Part shown: positions 24,040 to 36,425 of the stretch, piece by piece
Position numbering within the stretch: position 1 is the first letter of the stretch
How the letters are laid out: every line of letters begins with the position of its first letter
Origin: Diplolepis rosae
Lineage: Eukaryota; Arthropoda; Insecta; Hymenoptera; Diplolepididae
DNA: 64,000 nucleotides
Assembly (NCBI GenBank): GCA_030998225.1
Contig: JAPYXD010000459.1
Location: 1,240,001 to 1,304,000, forward strand
Direction: 5' to 3'
Made by a program: the position numbers and the translations under genes
Notes under the pieces: generated by a model
Told to the model about the DNA's origin: nothing
Database searches by the model: none
What the model saw: only the letters and a program-made list of their open reading frames with translations

Positions 24040-26268
24040 ATTCATCTGATGCAAATTGAAAAATCAAACTTTTATTCATTGGACTGAAAGGGAAAATTAA
24101 TTTTGCTATTTTGTCTTTGATAATGGAATTTACAGTCTGTAAGAATAATTGAAATGGATGTTCTCCACATTTTTTTACGTTTGTCTGCTACTGTAAATCC
24201 ATTTTAATTAATAATCCGTGCAAAAATTATCCTTCCTCCAGACCCGATCCAGATTAGGCGAGGCGTTTTGTACTGAACTATAGCGATGCCACGTCTGGGC
24301 CTAATCTGTCCGACAACGAAATTTCTGCATCGGAAATTTTAAATACGCATACAGTTTTTTAGAGACGTAAACAAAAAATCTTTTAAACATTTTTTCGGAT
24401 GTGCTTTTTCTTCTTCTTGGATTAGATCGAATCTAATTAAATTTTAATGGACATAAAGCATGAAAATGATTTCTGAGTGAAAAGCCCGTTCTCGAGGTTA
24501 AAATTTAGTAAAATTTATTAGTTATAGTTTTTTTGGGGAAGGTTCACGCACAAAAAAATGATTTTTTTCGTGATTTACTACGTTGTGTAAAAACGGTCGA
24601 GTGACTTTTCGCGACGTGTTAAACGTTAAAGTGAAGGTTCTTTCTCCAGGCGCAATTTTTTTACGACATCGCTGCCGGAGAAAAAACCGATAAAGCTTTG
24701 CGATAAGTAAATAAAGTAGCGCAGGAGTTTGTACGAGCATGTAAATCAAGAGAGTGTGGCTACTTGAATATGGAACAAAGGTATTAGAGTTAAGCGAATA
24801 TGAAAATGTATTAGTGAAGGAGCACGTAAATTATCAACCTGTATACTGATTAAGCCATTTTTCTAAATCTCTCGTTTGATAAAAGATCAAAAATAAATAA
24901 AGTGCTTTTACTAAATTAAATTATTTTGCACAAGATTTGAAATTTAATTAATTTTTATTACTTAGTATGATTAAAAGTCGACCGTAAATAGTCAATAAAA
25001 ATAAATTATAAATCAAAGTTTTATATGTTAATGTTAGACACAGAAAGTTTTTGTAATATGAAGGTATTTTCGAGAAAAAACTGGTTGTAATTGGTTTCAA
25101 AATAAAATTCTTAATTAAATGCTAATTATTAATTAAGAGATGTGTCGTACGATTGCTGTCATAAATTGACGTTGCAATTGACGCTTGCCTGACCCAGGCA
25201 ACGAGTGACCAGTCTGGATTCCTCGTATCTTGGTAACGAACTTGTTTTCTATTGTTACTTGCACTTAATTAATGAACGCACGCAACTCCTCCTTGTATAG
25301 TTCATAAAAAATTGTTTAATAAGCAGAGATTTTACGTAATATCGAAACCATAAGGATATTGAGAGAAAAGTTATTATTGCATCAATTATGTAAAAGGCCC
25401 CTGGTGAAATGTGCCTTTACATAAACTGTTTAAAATATTTAAATGAAATTTTATTAGCAAAATGTAATGTTAGATTACAGTCAATGTATTGTAAAGTAAA
25501 ATCACAGTACTTGTAAAGTAATTTTCGGAGTTACAATACGAGTATTGCGAATTTTCTGTGAATTGGTGCCACCATCAGTTGTGAAGATACAATACATCAT
25601 AAGTTGTAAAATTATATTGTGTTTTAGTAATAATCTTCCATGACAGTATGATATAATTACAACAGAAATTGTCAACAGTGTACAGTAGAATGTAATAAAT
25701 AAGAGTGGATCGTAATGACATTTAATTTTGTGAAACTGTTCAAATTCTGGCAAATATTGAAGTTTATCTAAGACTTTTGTAAATTGCCATCCTGTAGAAA
25801 CTTGTAGCAAAGTTTACAAGAAACAAAGTTTTTTTAAAAATGTCAAAAGTTTTATCAGATTTAAATTATCGTATTTTATTAGAATAACACAATTCTTAAT
25901 TCCTTGTAAATCTGATAAATTATAGATTTCATCTCATTTCGATAAAATAGTTTGAACTTGGAATGAAACTTGTCTATTATCAAGTGTATATAATACTTTG
26001 ACATTGCAAAAATATACCAAATATTTTTTGAACTTGAAAAATGAGAGACTTTTGGGATTAAGATTTTTTTTAAAAAGCCTTGACTTTGGGTTTTGATTAT
26101 TGCATGAAAAAATATTTGTTTTTACGTGTACTTGGAAAATAAAGTTGTCAGAATAATTTGTCGTTCATTATCAATTTTTTATCTGTAATTTACTTTAAAG
26201 TCGCGAATAGTTCTTAAAGTTTTTTAAGATTGAAGGTTTGATTAAAACTACTGTTTTTTTCATTTATG
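24040..26268. other. No gene seen; repeat at 25480-25660
   Basis: AT-rich sequence. The stretch at about 25480-25660 is an inverted-orientation relative of 14430-14610. A motif group at 24230-24310 with GATTAGGCG and GGCCTAATC is weakly mirrored. Nothing coding could be supported. Confidence 0.4.
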
Positions 26269-26283
26269 GATCCTAAAGTCAAT
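26269..26283 (+). repeat. Terminal motif of the GGACCCTAAAGCCAA family
   Basis: GGATCCTAAAGTCAA differs at two positions from the element ends at 42174 and 42449. Upstream sequence is AT-rich and diverged, with no hammerhead-like motif left. Confidence 0.4.
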
Positions 26284-26831
26284 CAGCCAACATTGCAAAT
26301 ATTAGATTAAAAATTACATTTTTAAAAATTGAATCGTAAAGATTTTCAAAATTTAAAAACGTGAATCGATCAATTGGAAGTAAAGTTATGATAAATAAAA
26401 GTTTTAACTTTCAGTAAACGTAATTAGAATTCCATAAACAGTTTTCACTAAGAATAAGAAATCAGTAGAATGCGACTGAAATTTCAACAATTAGTCATTG
26501 AATTTATGAATATTTATTTATTATTAACAATAGAGTTGATTAATATAACAATTGAAAAAGAATTTTAGAAATCAGAGGATTTTTGTCAAGTTAATAAAAT
26601 TTCTGTGGTTTTCTGACAAAAAGAAAATATAAATCGGGAAGTATAGTTAAGATTCTCTCTGAGTATTTCCTGTGAAGAATCTCCTACCAATGACGATCGG
26701 ATCCTTACTTCTATGATCGTAAACGGGATTACACAAATCCCGGTCACTTTTATGGGAAATATATCCCACCACTTGGTGGCAGTATCTCTAACTTATTCTC
26801 TCTTCTCCTTCTTGATTCCCTTTCCTTCCAG

Positions 26832-27112
26832 ATTCCCGTGCAAAAGGTCATCCAAACGAAGGACAGCTGGACCGATTTAACTTCGCATCGAGATTTAATT
26901 CCCCGTGAAATGAAACCGACTTGTGCACAACGCGAAAGGACTTGCGGGGATTTACTTGGCACGGATTTTCGGGGATTTTGGGTTTGACGTTCCTACAGAA
27001 GAAGAGACATTTCCTGGAACCTCGGATCCTCCTCGCACGACAAACTCCTTTCATTCCTATAAACCAAACTCATGTGTTCACCTAAGAAAAGAAAAATACA
27101 GTTTCAAATAAA
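26832..27112 (+). other. Candidate plus-strand terminal exon of unknown gene
   Basis: A strong 3' splice site (long pyrimidine tract ending CTTTCCTTCCAG at 26831) is followed by 51 open codons in phase 0, starting IPVQKVIQTKDSWTDLTSHR and ending with TGA at 26985-26987. AATAAA follows at 27107-27112. This is the layout of a last exon. The peptide is not recognised and no upstream partner exon was identified, so it may belong to a long non-coding RNA or be chance. Confidence 0.3.
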
Positions 27113-28744
27113 ACTCGAATTATTTCTAATGGGAAAAGTTAGTCTTCATTTTTCTTACATTTTTTAATTAATTGAATTTGAATTAACAATTTTATTCGAT
27201 TATTAGAAGATGCATTTTATGAAAGTCATGAGAGAATCGAAACTGCAAATAAAATGAATTTTTAATTTGACGTGGATTGGAAAGCGACGTAGTAGAAAAT
27301 TTAATACTTTTATTTCTTTTTTATCTTACGCAATCAGTCGCTATGCAATCAACCTCCTGTTTTTTCATTCCCGTTATTTTGCATGATCATTTTTATATGG
27401 GAATAAAAATGTAGTTCCATTGTTCTTTTCCAATCCTTCCCATCAAATACAATTCCTTTTTTTTTTTCTTTTTTAATTACGTGGTTTGTAAAAATATAAT
27501 CACGATAAAACTGAATCAAATAGTATTAAAAATCCATTTTTATCAAGATTCATAATCCGAACTTTGAAGTAGAGACAATGAATGTATTGATTAATTTGTT
27601 TTGTGAGTAATTAGGTATCCAAAGCTGATTAGCTAGAGAACAAAGTTCGCTTTCGACTGTCACAAATGATGAATCGATCCACCTTTTCAGGAGAATAGAG
27701 ATCAACCAATAAACATGAAACATTCACAGCTGCTGATAGCGATCACGAATCAATTTTGATTTACATGCAAAAACACTTGGTATCAGCGATAAGGCTTAAT
27801 TGAGTTGCACCTCTTAATTAACATCGATGTATACCGATCGGAATCGATCACCTGCTCGTTTATTTTCGCACTTCGTCAATCGGGATTAAGTTCTGCGGTT
27901 AAAAAAAAGGACCAGATAGAAATAAAGGAAATTCTAAAAATTATAATTGCTTAATTAATTTATAATCTTATTCTGAATTAAAATTTAAAAATTATGGATA
28001 TTTCGATCATTTATATTATTCATAATAATTATAAGTAATTAGAAATAAGATCCTATTCTTTTTATAATGATAGTAAAATTCAACTTATCAGAATTTAGTC
28101 TTATTTAAATGAAATAAGTATATTCAAGAAAGTTCCTTCGTGTTCTGTTTAAATATTATCTACTCTAGTTGAAAAAATTGAACCGAATAAAAATCGAGAA
28201 AAGCTAGTTGATTCAAAAGCCTACTTATTAAGGCTACAACACTGTCCATTATCGCAGTCGAATGGACAAGCGAAAAAATAGTGGGTGTGTAACGTTTTTT
28301 CCTCAATGTTGCACCGGATAAGACAAATTGCAGGTCTGCTGCTGCCGTATAACAAGCTTGGAATTCTAAACGATTTGATGCAGCGTGTCGTCCTTGCAAG
28401 GAACACGACGTTTTAATTACTCGATAACGGTAGGAAGAGCCTGAGTGGCTCTCAAACCCAAGAATCGATTCTGATGAGATTAATTCCCTAAAACTAGTTT
28501 TTTCCCTAAAAGTAATCTCATTTGCATCTCTAATTTGAATAAAAATCAGTTAATCTATAATTAGACATTAGTTCAGTTAAAAGTAACAATATTAAAATAA
28601 AATCGGAAAAGATTTGTTTGGAATGGATAATAGAAAGGAAAGAAAAGGAACGGAACGGAACGGAACGGAACGGAAATAAGAGGCAATTAGAAATAGATAA
28701 GAATAAAAAGGTAAGCATTGAAGTATGGTATGATTTATGTTTTA
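27113..28744. other. No gene seen; intergenic, possible regulatory
   Basis: It lies between the candidate exon and the probable 3' end of the GATA gene. 27600-27900 is less AT-rich and has several ATCGAT/GATCG motifs, but nothing decisive. Confidence 0.35.
28647..28675. repeat. (GGAAC)n microsatellite
   Basis: 5.8 perfect units of GGAAC. Confidence 0.9.
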
Positions 28745-30382
28745 ATTTATTTTAAGTTAAAACCTTTTTTACAATAATATCTTACATTCATTTTTACACC
28801 ATTTATGCCTCCGCGCGAATAAACGCCTGATTCTATGTCAGTGTGTGATGCGTGTCTGTAGCAGAATGTGTAGAAATTGCGTGTAATCGCGGCGAAATGA
28901 TAGTTTTTTTTATTTTCATCATCATTTGTGCTTCATGAAAAAAAGAATATCGTACAGGCTCTACGCGCTACTCTCTAATAATACTATTATAGATACCATT
29001 CTTTTTCACGTATGTATGCGGGCTTAATGTCAAAAAACACTGACGTGCTTCTCTCACTTGAAGTTTGCGATTTTCAAAAATCCCCGCTTTTTAATTTCTT
29101 CAGTCTTTTGGAAAATCGCAACTAAGTGCAGCAGGCGCCGTGAAATCCCTCGGAGCTGTAAAATCCATGATAATTATACTAGAACGAGTTAACTTCTAGA
29201 AATCGAAAAATCACAATGCGGTACTCAACGCAGGGGAGAGCTTACAGTGGTTTATATATCCAATAACATATTTATCGATATATGCTCTCGTCTTAATACT
29301 TTTGACTATCTATGTAAAACGTTACGTGATTAAACACTATATTAGCTTTATGCACAGTCGCCTCAACGCAGCTTGGCGCGAAAAATTAGTATTTACTCTT
29401 TCGCAGCCAAGGTCTGACCGTTAATATAATCGTTACAATTATTAATAACACGATACACAATCTCGAAGATACAAAATTTACACGTCTCCACGCGCCTCTC
29501 GGGTTTTTCTTTCTTATTAATTCATCGATACGCCTCGATATTTGAGCTTTGCCCTCCAAGCCATCATTTAACCAAAAAAAATTCTCCTAATTTCCTAATA
29601 TTCAATTTTGCACAGAAATATTTTCTAATAGAGATTTTTCTTGGAAAAATATTCTGTTTGGGAATTGAATGGGGCGCGCTGAGAATCGATATAATTTATA
29701 ATTTATATCTTTTATCACTAACCATTACAACACACGAAACAACAGCGGCGCGATCGGACGACTAATATTCTTTAAAATGTTTATTATTTTTATTTTCATT
29801 AAAATTTTTAGTTCATTTGCACAGCCTTTTACCTGGATAGATTGTCATACTATCCAGCGGCAGTGGTATCTAAGGTATTATTTAAATAAAATAAATACTC
29901 TTTTGTTTAAAATTTTTATATCATAATTTAGGCTTAGAGTCGAGAGTAAAGCGTCCGATCGAGCGCACCTGTAAAAACATTGTTATTACCTTAAATTGCA
30001 CGATACCTTCGAATAACTAAGCTTCAAGTTCACGCGAGTGGCTCAATATTAAGACGCGACGCGACTTGACTGGAGAACCTCGGAAGTCGATCAACCAATC
30101 GCAGGGCTTCATACCCTTAACGAAACACTTGAAAAAGAAGCTCTTTTTCCCTATCGAAAGATCATTTTATTTCACAGTTTTTATCTTTCCGGTATAGGGT
30201 ATTTTTTTGTAATTCGGGGAATAAAAGTTACTTTCGAAAAAGTATTAGAGTAAATAGCAATATATCGACCAGATTCTCTGAATATCCACACACGCGACGA
30301 TCATCCTCGCATAACGCGAATGCGTTTTTTAATATATAATAATAGTAATAGTAATAATATTAATCAATAATATATATCATGA

Positions 30383-30390
30383 TATTTACA
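30383..30390 (-). promoter_or_regulatory. Pumilio-type UGUAAAUA site
   Basis: TATTTACA on the plus strand gives UGUAAAUA in the proposed 3'UTR transcript. This octamer fits the Pumilio consensus UGUANAUA. Confidence 0.35.
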
Positions 30391-30480
30391 GAATGTAAGA
30401 CTCGATACAAGTATAGCTGACTTCGTTTGTACTTGGGGCCGGGGCGCGATGGCCCTAAATATTAATTAATATACTTTACA

Positions 30481-30488
30481 TATTTACA
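30481..30488 (-). promoter_or_regulatory. Pumilio-type UGUAAAUA site
   Basis: A second UGUAAAUA, 98 bases nearer the stop codon. Both sites are on the transcript strand of the GATA gene. Confidence 0.35.
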
Positions 30489-30651
30489 GGAAACTCCGTT
30501 CATCTCGCACTAATACATATCTTTTTTGTATTTTTATCTTAGACGTGTATCTGTAGTAAATCCCTTTCTTGGCTCAGAGGAAAATATGTTCTTTTATCAG
30601 AGAGGTGGGCTGCGTCCTAGTCTCATGTTGCTGCTAATTAACGATCTCCAT

Positions 30652-30678
30652 TCATGTATATTCTGATCGCCACCCGGT
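30652..30678 (-). CDS. grn: GATA factor, last coding exon (eight residues + stop)
   Basis: After an acceptor at 30679-30680 (minus strand ...CATTTGTTACAG), the phase-0 reading continues TGWRSEYT and stops at 30652-30654. It joins in frame to exon 31947-31745, which ends in a complete ATG codon before GTGAGC. The acceptor is good and the exon sits just upstream of a long repeat-free stretch that suits a 3'UTR. The assignment rests on splice signals and phase only. Another acceptor further downstream, or retention past 31745 giving a different tail, is possible. Confidence 0.6.
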   Translation of the reverse strand, partial: TGWRSEYT

Positions 30679-31744
30679 CTGTAACAAATGAAATTTACAT
30701 TTTTGCGAGATCTTCTCAGTCAATTAGACAAAAATACATATAACACATCAAATTAGATTGGATTTTTATAAATATTTTTAACTTTAGATTTGAAGTTTTA
30801 AAATCAGAAATTTCCACCTTAAAACTTTTTGCTTCATTTTGAAAGTGAGATTTTCCCAGGGTTCTCAAATTAAACGTTTGAAAATTAATGGCCTCCATGA
30901 TTTTAACATTTTAAATAAATTCAAGCATCAAATTAAACTTGAAAAATGTATAAGCCTATAACAACTTTAAAATATTTTTTTGTAAAATAAAGTAATTCAA
31001 AGAAGAAACTTTAGCTCAGAAAAAAATTTGGCAGTAAATATACGAATATGAAAAGTTCAAAATTCAAATTTTGAAATTTACAATAAATAACAAGTCAATT
31101 TTTGAGTTTGAAAATTCATAATAATTAATTAAATAGTACATAAAAATATCGAAATTCTAAACAGAATTGGTAACATAACGAATTCAGAATTTTGTAAGTA
31201 ATACAAAATTTCCATCATTTATACTTTCGGCCGTAAAAGTATTTAAATATTGATTATCTTTATGACTGGATATGATAGAGCCACTTGACATAACTTGTAA
31301 ACTCTATCTCCACTGAATAATTACTAATTTTTTAGAGCAATGTGTTTATCATACAAGCGTTAAAAAATGAAAGTGGGAAATCCTACTAACACTTATTATA
31401 AAATTTAATTTAAAGAAATCACACAGACAAAAAGATTGCTAGGACAGCGAAAAATTTTGTTGGTTATATGTATCTCAACAATCCTGTTTGATAATACAGT
31501 ACATCTTTCTTCTCCGTGTAGAATTAATATGGAACTGTATATAATGAAAGACATTTTTAGGAAAGGATGCTTTGAAATCTTACTAAATGGAATATGTATT
31601 ATTATATATTATAGAAGATATGCATTATCCCAAAGAAAATGTAATTGAAGAACTAAACAGGGATTAGAATAATTTGAAAAATAATAAATCAATAAGAAGA
31701 AGAAGAGGGATTTTTTGTTTAGTAATGTTGAAAAATGTGCTCAC
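30679..31744 (-). other. grn: GATA gene, last intron
   Basis: Donor GTGAGC at 31744, acceptor CAG at 30681-30679, 1,066 bp, AT-rich. No other coding segment is seen in it. Confidence 0.6.
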
Positions 31745-31947
31745 CATAGCGTTCGTCGTGGCGGCTAATTGAAGACCCTGAAGACTCGTCATGTGATGAG
31801 AATGGGAATGCGAATGTGAGTGTGGATGGATGGGAGGTGGCGCCGGCGGTGCAAATCCTTGATGAAGACCTCCTGGAACCCCAACTCCTGTGTGGTACAT
31901 GTAATGTTGCATCGCCGGATGCATCGTATGATGATGTTGCGAAGAAC
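31745..31947 (-). CDS. grn: GATA factor, C-terminal His/Ser/Pro-rich exon
   Basis: An acceptor (GATTATAG) at 31948-31949 opens a 203-nt exon entered in phase 1. It encodes a linker starting SSQHHH, then MHPAMQHYMYHTG, a Pro-rich stretch APPAPPPIHP, an alternating Ser-His run SHSHSHSHH and MTSLQGLQLAATTNAM, and ends at donor GTGAGC. Such low-complexity His/Pro-rich C-termini are common in GATA1/2/3-class proteins and probably act in activation. The exon contacts its neighbours in the correct phase on both sides, which is strong support. Confidence 0.85.
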
Positions 31948-32129
31948 CTATAATCAGAAAATCTATTCTTTAATCACCAATTCTCACATCTCAATACGAA
32001 GTGACAACAAATTTTTCTTCAAAATTCAAAATAAGATTATAAATATATTTTAATTACAAAAAACTTGAAGATTATTTTAACAAAAGAAACTAGAATTTTT
32101 ATTATCTAGGTATATTGATTAAAACTCAC
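31948..32129 (-). other. grn: GATA gene, short intron
   Basis: Donor GTGAGT at 32129 and acceptor TATAG at 31948; 182 bp, interrupting a glycine codon (phase 1). Confidence 0.85.
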
Positions 32130-32319
32130 CCATTGGAGAACCAAATCCTGAATGGAAAGGTTTGTTATCCAGGTCAAGGTGTCCACTGGCCTTGATCATA
32201 TCTCCCATGACACCACCCAGACCCAAACAACCTCCAGCCTTCTTCTTTTTACTCTTGGATGACAACTTCCGGTTCCTCGTTTGGATGCCTTCCTTCTTCA
32301 TTGTTAGTGGTCGATTAAC
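32130..32319 (-). CDS. grn: GATA factor, basic tail after the C-finger
   Basis: The 190-nt exon begins right after GTTGCAG and encodes [20 protein letters not shown] followed by SKSKKKK, then a Gly-rich segment ([13 protein letters not shown]) and [17 protein letters not shown]. The first 27 residues are the basic tail that extends the C-terminal GATA finger into the DNA minor groove and also serves as a nuclear signal. [19 protein letters not shown] distinguishes the GATA1/2/3 (grain) class from pannier or serpent, whose tails read differently. It ends in phase 1 before GTGAGT. The first codon GTT completes the HN|VNRP junction with the finger exon. Confidence 0.92.
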
Positions 32320-32947
32320 CTGCAACAATCGTAGACAACAATTCGTTAAGTTGACTTAATATTCTAATTAATCTAGACTAACTATTATCATTTTTATTTA
32401 ATTACATTAAGCACATTAATTCAGAAACATTTGTTGCCTATTCAAATTTCTCCTCATATTTATTATCTGGTTTTAGGGATTTTAGTAAGATTCGAGAATC
32501 AAGCCTTTTCATTTCGTTTGAGCCTATCCGCAATATCGTTAGTGTTATCGGAAACAAAAAGTCGAAAGGTCGAGCGCAAAAGTTCTTTTTGCTTTATAAA
32601 TACGCACGCGAGACAGCAGACAAGAACTTATCGGTCGCATAATCTGGTTCTGGTGGTTAAGGGTTAACGTACCATCGCATTCTTGAAAATCAACCCGAGA
32701 TCTGCAGCAATTAAGACGATCTAACGATCGCTCGCGCCAACTTTGAATTTCGAAGGCGGCCGCCTTGATCTCTTTCTCCAAGAGAGAAATTCAAAATCGC
32801 ATTCATTAAATACAAACGATTCCAAAATATTAACATTTTTCACATCATTTCACACCTTCGATTAAAACAATTAAAATTTCATAACTTTTGATAAACTCTA
32901 AAAATCATTCGTTTTTATATATTTTCGACTTTAAATAAATTTTATCT

Positions 32948-33458
32948 TTAAGGCCATAGTACATGCAGGTCATGTGACCAATTCAGTTACTGGCTATCGA
33001 TTTTTTTCTCAGCATATAAAATTTTAAATCAAAATAAATCGGTCAAAATTTAGGAAATTATTAATAGTATAGCATATGGAAGGAATAGGGGAAGGCATAG
33101 TGTATTAGAATAAAAATAAAATGTATAATACGAACTCAGTGTCTTGAGTTCTGCTGCACTGGTCTATAACACTGTATTACTTAATTTTGGATTCATTTCC
33201 CAAATTTTCAAGACGATATTTCATTCTTCGTGGAAATGTAATTACAGAACTGTAATTGCCGATAACACTTTAGTTTAATAATAAAATGACAAAAATTACA
33301 GAATTTTTACTAAAACGAATTCAATAGACATTCCTTATTATCTTCTGATACATTTACCAAATTTTGAGCAAGATATTTTCTAAAAAAAAGAAATAATCTT
33401 ACATGGTTGGATTAGCATATAATTTTTGTCACGTGACCTGCTTAGCTCATGGCCTTAA
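32948..33458. mobile_element. TTAA-flanked MITE, copy 2 (without the SINE)
   Basis: 511 bp between TTAA sites. The ends read AAGGCCAT and ATGGCCTT, and the interior matches the outer parts of 372-1297, including the block GGGGAAGGCATAGTG and GCTGCACTGGTC. It lacks the tRNA-bearing segment and so represents the empty state. It lies in the large intron of the GATA gene, close to exon 32130-32319. Confidence 0.75.
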
Positions 33459-35285
33459 GCATCGAAATCAAAGGCATTTGAATTGTAATGTTCAAGTATA
33501 AATTTTAATCTATGTTAAAAGATTGGGAAATAAAATAGAAAATATGGATACAATTGAAATCTGGAGCTGCAAAGAACTGGGCACCCCAAGTCTCCTGAGA
33601 TCCGGGGGAATGGGAATCTTGAGGAAAATCAGTCAAGGACAAGTGGTGCAGAAATTATGGTTGGAACAATACGCTGACGCAATTTCATGTAACTTGGTTA
33701 GAGTTAGAGCCGACACTGCTGAGCAATAACACCAAAGACGTTACTTCTTATAGTAATCGAACAGTAGACACCGGTGCAACTCATGTCGAGGGATCGCACA
33801 TATATGCCGCATATGCATTCGCGCTCGTCCATAAATCGTTCGCATAATCGATGCCACGTTCTTCCACTCTCATCCTAACATACCTGAGAGAATCGACATA
33901 GTCGTGCTTCATGGAATTTTAGCTCAGATTGTGATTCTTTCTTCACCGGATGCTCATAACATCGATTAACATTTTTAATTGGGATGTACAATCCACTTTT
34001 TAATCAGAATCAATAATACTACAAACAAAACGCGGCACCAATCAACTCTTCAAAATAGAAACCATCTCTCATCCACTCGATAGTCTATCTCTTAATCAAA
34101 TTGTAAATTAAAGTGAAACAGTACAATAATAGACTTTAATACTATATCTAAATTCGTTTATTTGTTTTAATGCAAAAGGATAAATTGAAATGTGTCTTTT
34201 TAAAATTCCATTTAAAAGGGGATAGTGGTTTTTAAATGTATGGAAACTGCTGGTAAATATAATTGTAGATAGTGAGTGCGAGTAATGGCTATTCATCCTA
34301 TTCCCGTGATTAGTATATGTTTTTCTAGTTCATTAACGCGCGAGAGAACAGGACGCTAATTGCAATCGTTTCAGCACGTTTCAGCAAAACGGATAAGAGT
34401 GTCGACTCGTGCGAGTGTGTATAACCAGACAACGCAATTAAGAAATCCCTCAGATTCTCGGTAGTCTCTGCACTCAGCAGTTGCGAGCGCACAATTATAA
34501 TGAACGAATCGACAGCCCTCGCTCAATTCGAGAACTGCATCATACCCAAGACGTCATGCACACTATATATTATTTTTCCTACCAGCATCATAGAATTCAA
34601 ATACTTTATGCAAATTAAGATTTATCTTCCTTTTAGTTAATTACCAAGAATATCGGAAAGCTATTTAACTTTTAAGCATTGAATCAAAGGCAATTGAAAT
34701 TTGGAAAGTCATCAATTTCAAATTTATAAGATTCTACATTTTTTAAACTTTTGACTTCAACTTTAAAGATCGTGATTAGAATATTTAACTCAGGACATTT
34801 GAATCTGGGAAGAAATTAAAAGTTAAAAGAGTTTCAACTTTGGAAATCGACAATAATAATAAAGTTTATTCACTTCTGAATATCTAAACTTTGATTTTCC
34901 ACTTTGACAGTTGTTTAAATATAAATCTTTCAATTTAAAACTATCTCAATCTGGGAAGAAATTTAAACTACAATCGAGATTCAATTTTGAGATTTAAGAA
35001 TATACATATTTTTTTATTCAGAATTCTAAAACGAATTCCTAAAACGAAACAAAAGAAATGATAATTTAAAATAATCCCTTTCTCTTCATTAGAAGAAAAG
35101 AGAGGAGCATAATTTCTAGATTGTTAATCAATAAAAAAAAGCACCGCAAATAAAGAGGAAATACATATACAGGGGCGTGAATGTGATTTGCTCGTTTATT
35201 TATCCTTTGTTTGTTGAAGCCGTTTCAAGCAGGCAATGCCGTACCACAGAAATAAGAGTGAGAAGGAGGAGAGTTTTTGACGTAC

Positions 35286-35306
35286 GCGAGCGAGCGAGCG
35301 AGCGAG
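35286..35306. repeat. (GCGA)5 microsatellite
   Basis: Five perfect GCGA units. Confidence 0.9.
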
Positions 35307-35729
35307 TGCCTCGTACAATACTTAAGTACGAAATAAGTAGGTATGCAAGTATTGTGTTGCAAACAGGGAGTTGGCGGGACTTTGTAGTCGCCGCGACGTG
35401 ACGCAACTTTAAACTCGCGAGAAAAGGTTCCCGGTATTATGAGGAGGAGTCTCCTCAGGAGGATGCCTCCTCTTCTTTATCCTTTCCTCTTCCTCCTCTT
35501 CCGCATATTCTCCTTTTTCGTCCTCATCTGCGAACCTTAATTAAATTTTATCTCACATCACTGTTCTCATTCGCATAAACCTTTGGGATTTTATAAAAAA
35601 TCTTTATAATTTCCCTTAGTTGTTATCTTTTATTCAATTTTCGTTTTACTAGGTATTGTTTGCCCCAAAAAAATTTATTTTCGCGGCAAAAATTGTAAGA
35701 GCTCAATAACATAAATCCAAGATGCTACA

Positions 35730-35758
35730 TATATACAATATATATATATTGTATATAC
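35730..35758. repeat. AT palindrome
   Basis: TATACAATATA and TATATTGTATA face each other across a few bases; a perfect hairpin is possible. Confidence 0.6.
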
Positions 35759-36339
35759 ATGGCCATTCAATGGATATGAATGTCTACTTTAAGGATAATT
35801 TTGTTCGTGTTGTATTATATATTTCGCTCAGGAACTTGTCGGATGCTTATTCTTTCGTCTTTCGATCCCCTTCGAGTCCAGACGGTCAACGACTCTTTTC
35901 GGAATTATGCAATTGGCCGAATTTGTCAAATTAGTGGCGAAGAACGCGGTCGGTCTCTTTAAACAAAAGGGTCTCGAAAGGGACTGCGTTTGAGGAAAGC
36001 TTAATAAAAAGAAATTGATGTCGAGAGCAGTTTCGTCTCTCACTCAAAGGAGTTGAATCACGATATGAAAATATTTCTTTACACATCCAAAAGTTTGAAT
36101 TTTAATATGAGAGAGAATTGAAAAATTAAAGAGTGTGCAGGAGTGAAATTATAAATTGAATTTTACAATTTATTTAGTGATTGTGAGAGCGATGATAGAA
36201 TGATCCTCTAATGAGGGAAGTTTGGTTTCCGCGAGATGGACTCTGCTGCCTCAGTGGGACCGATTTGAATACAATAAGGTGGCTTTAATAGGAAGCATCG
36301 CTTAAGTCTCCGGGTGTCCGAAAGTGCGAGGTGCAAATA

Positions 36340-36425
36340 AAAGAGATGAGAGAGCACGAGAGAGTTCTGAGGGTGAGAGCAAAAGAGAGAAAAAGAGAAA
36401 GAAAGAGACGAAGGCCAGAGGAGTT
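36340..36425. repeat. Purine-rich (GA) tract
   Basis: About 85 bases almost without pyrimidines on the plus strand, built from GAGA and AAAGAGA units. It could bind GAGA-type factors; that is inference. Confidence 0.6.

Larger units (their letters stand above)
28745..30651 (-). other. grn: Probable 3'UTR of the GATA gene
   Basis: The region directly after the stop codon at 30652-30654 is long, free of recognisable transposons and less AT-rich in patches, as expected for a long insect developmental-gene 3'UTR. On the minus strand it carries two UGUAAAUA Pumilio-type sites (30481-30488 and 30383-30390). Candidate AATAAA signals are at 29780-29785, 28909-28914 and 28746-28751. The true cleavage site cannot be chosen from sequence alone. 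Confidence 0.4.

Noticed and set aside
31436..31744. Read-through C-terminus of the GATA protein past 31745
   Set aside because: The extra residues are encoded by AT-rich sequence right after a strong GTGAGC donor and look like intron translation.
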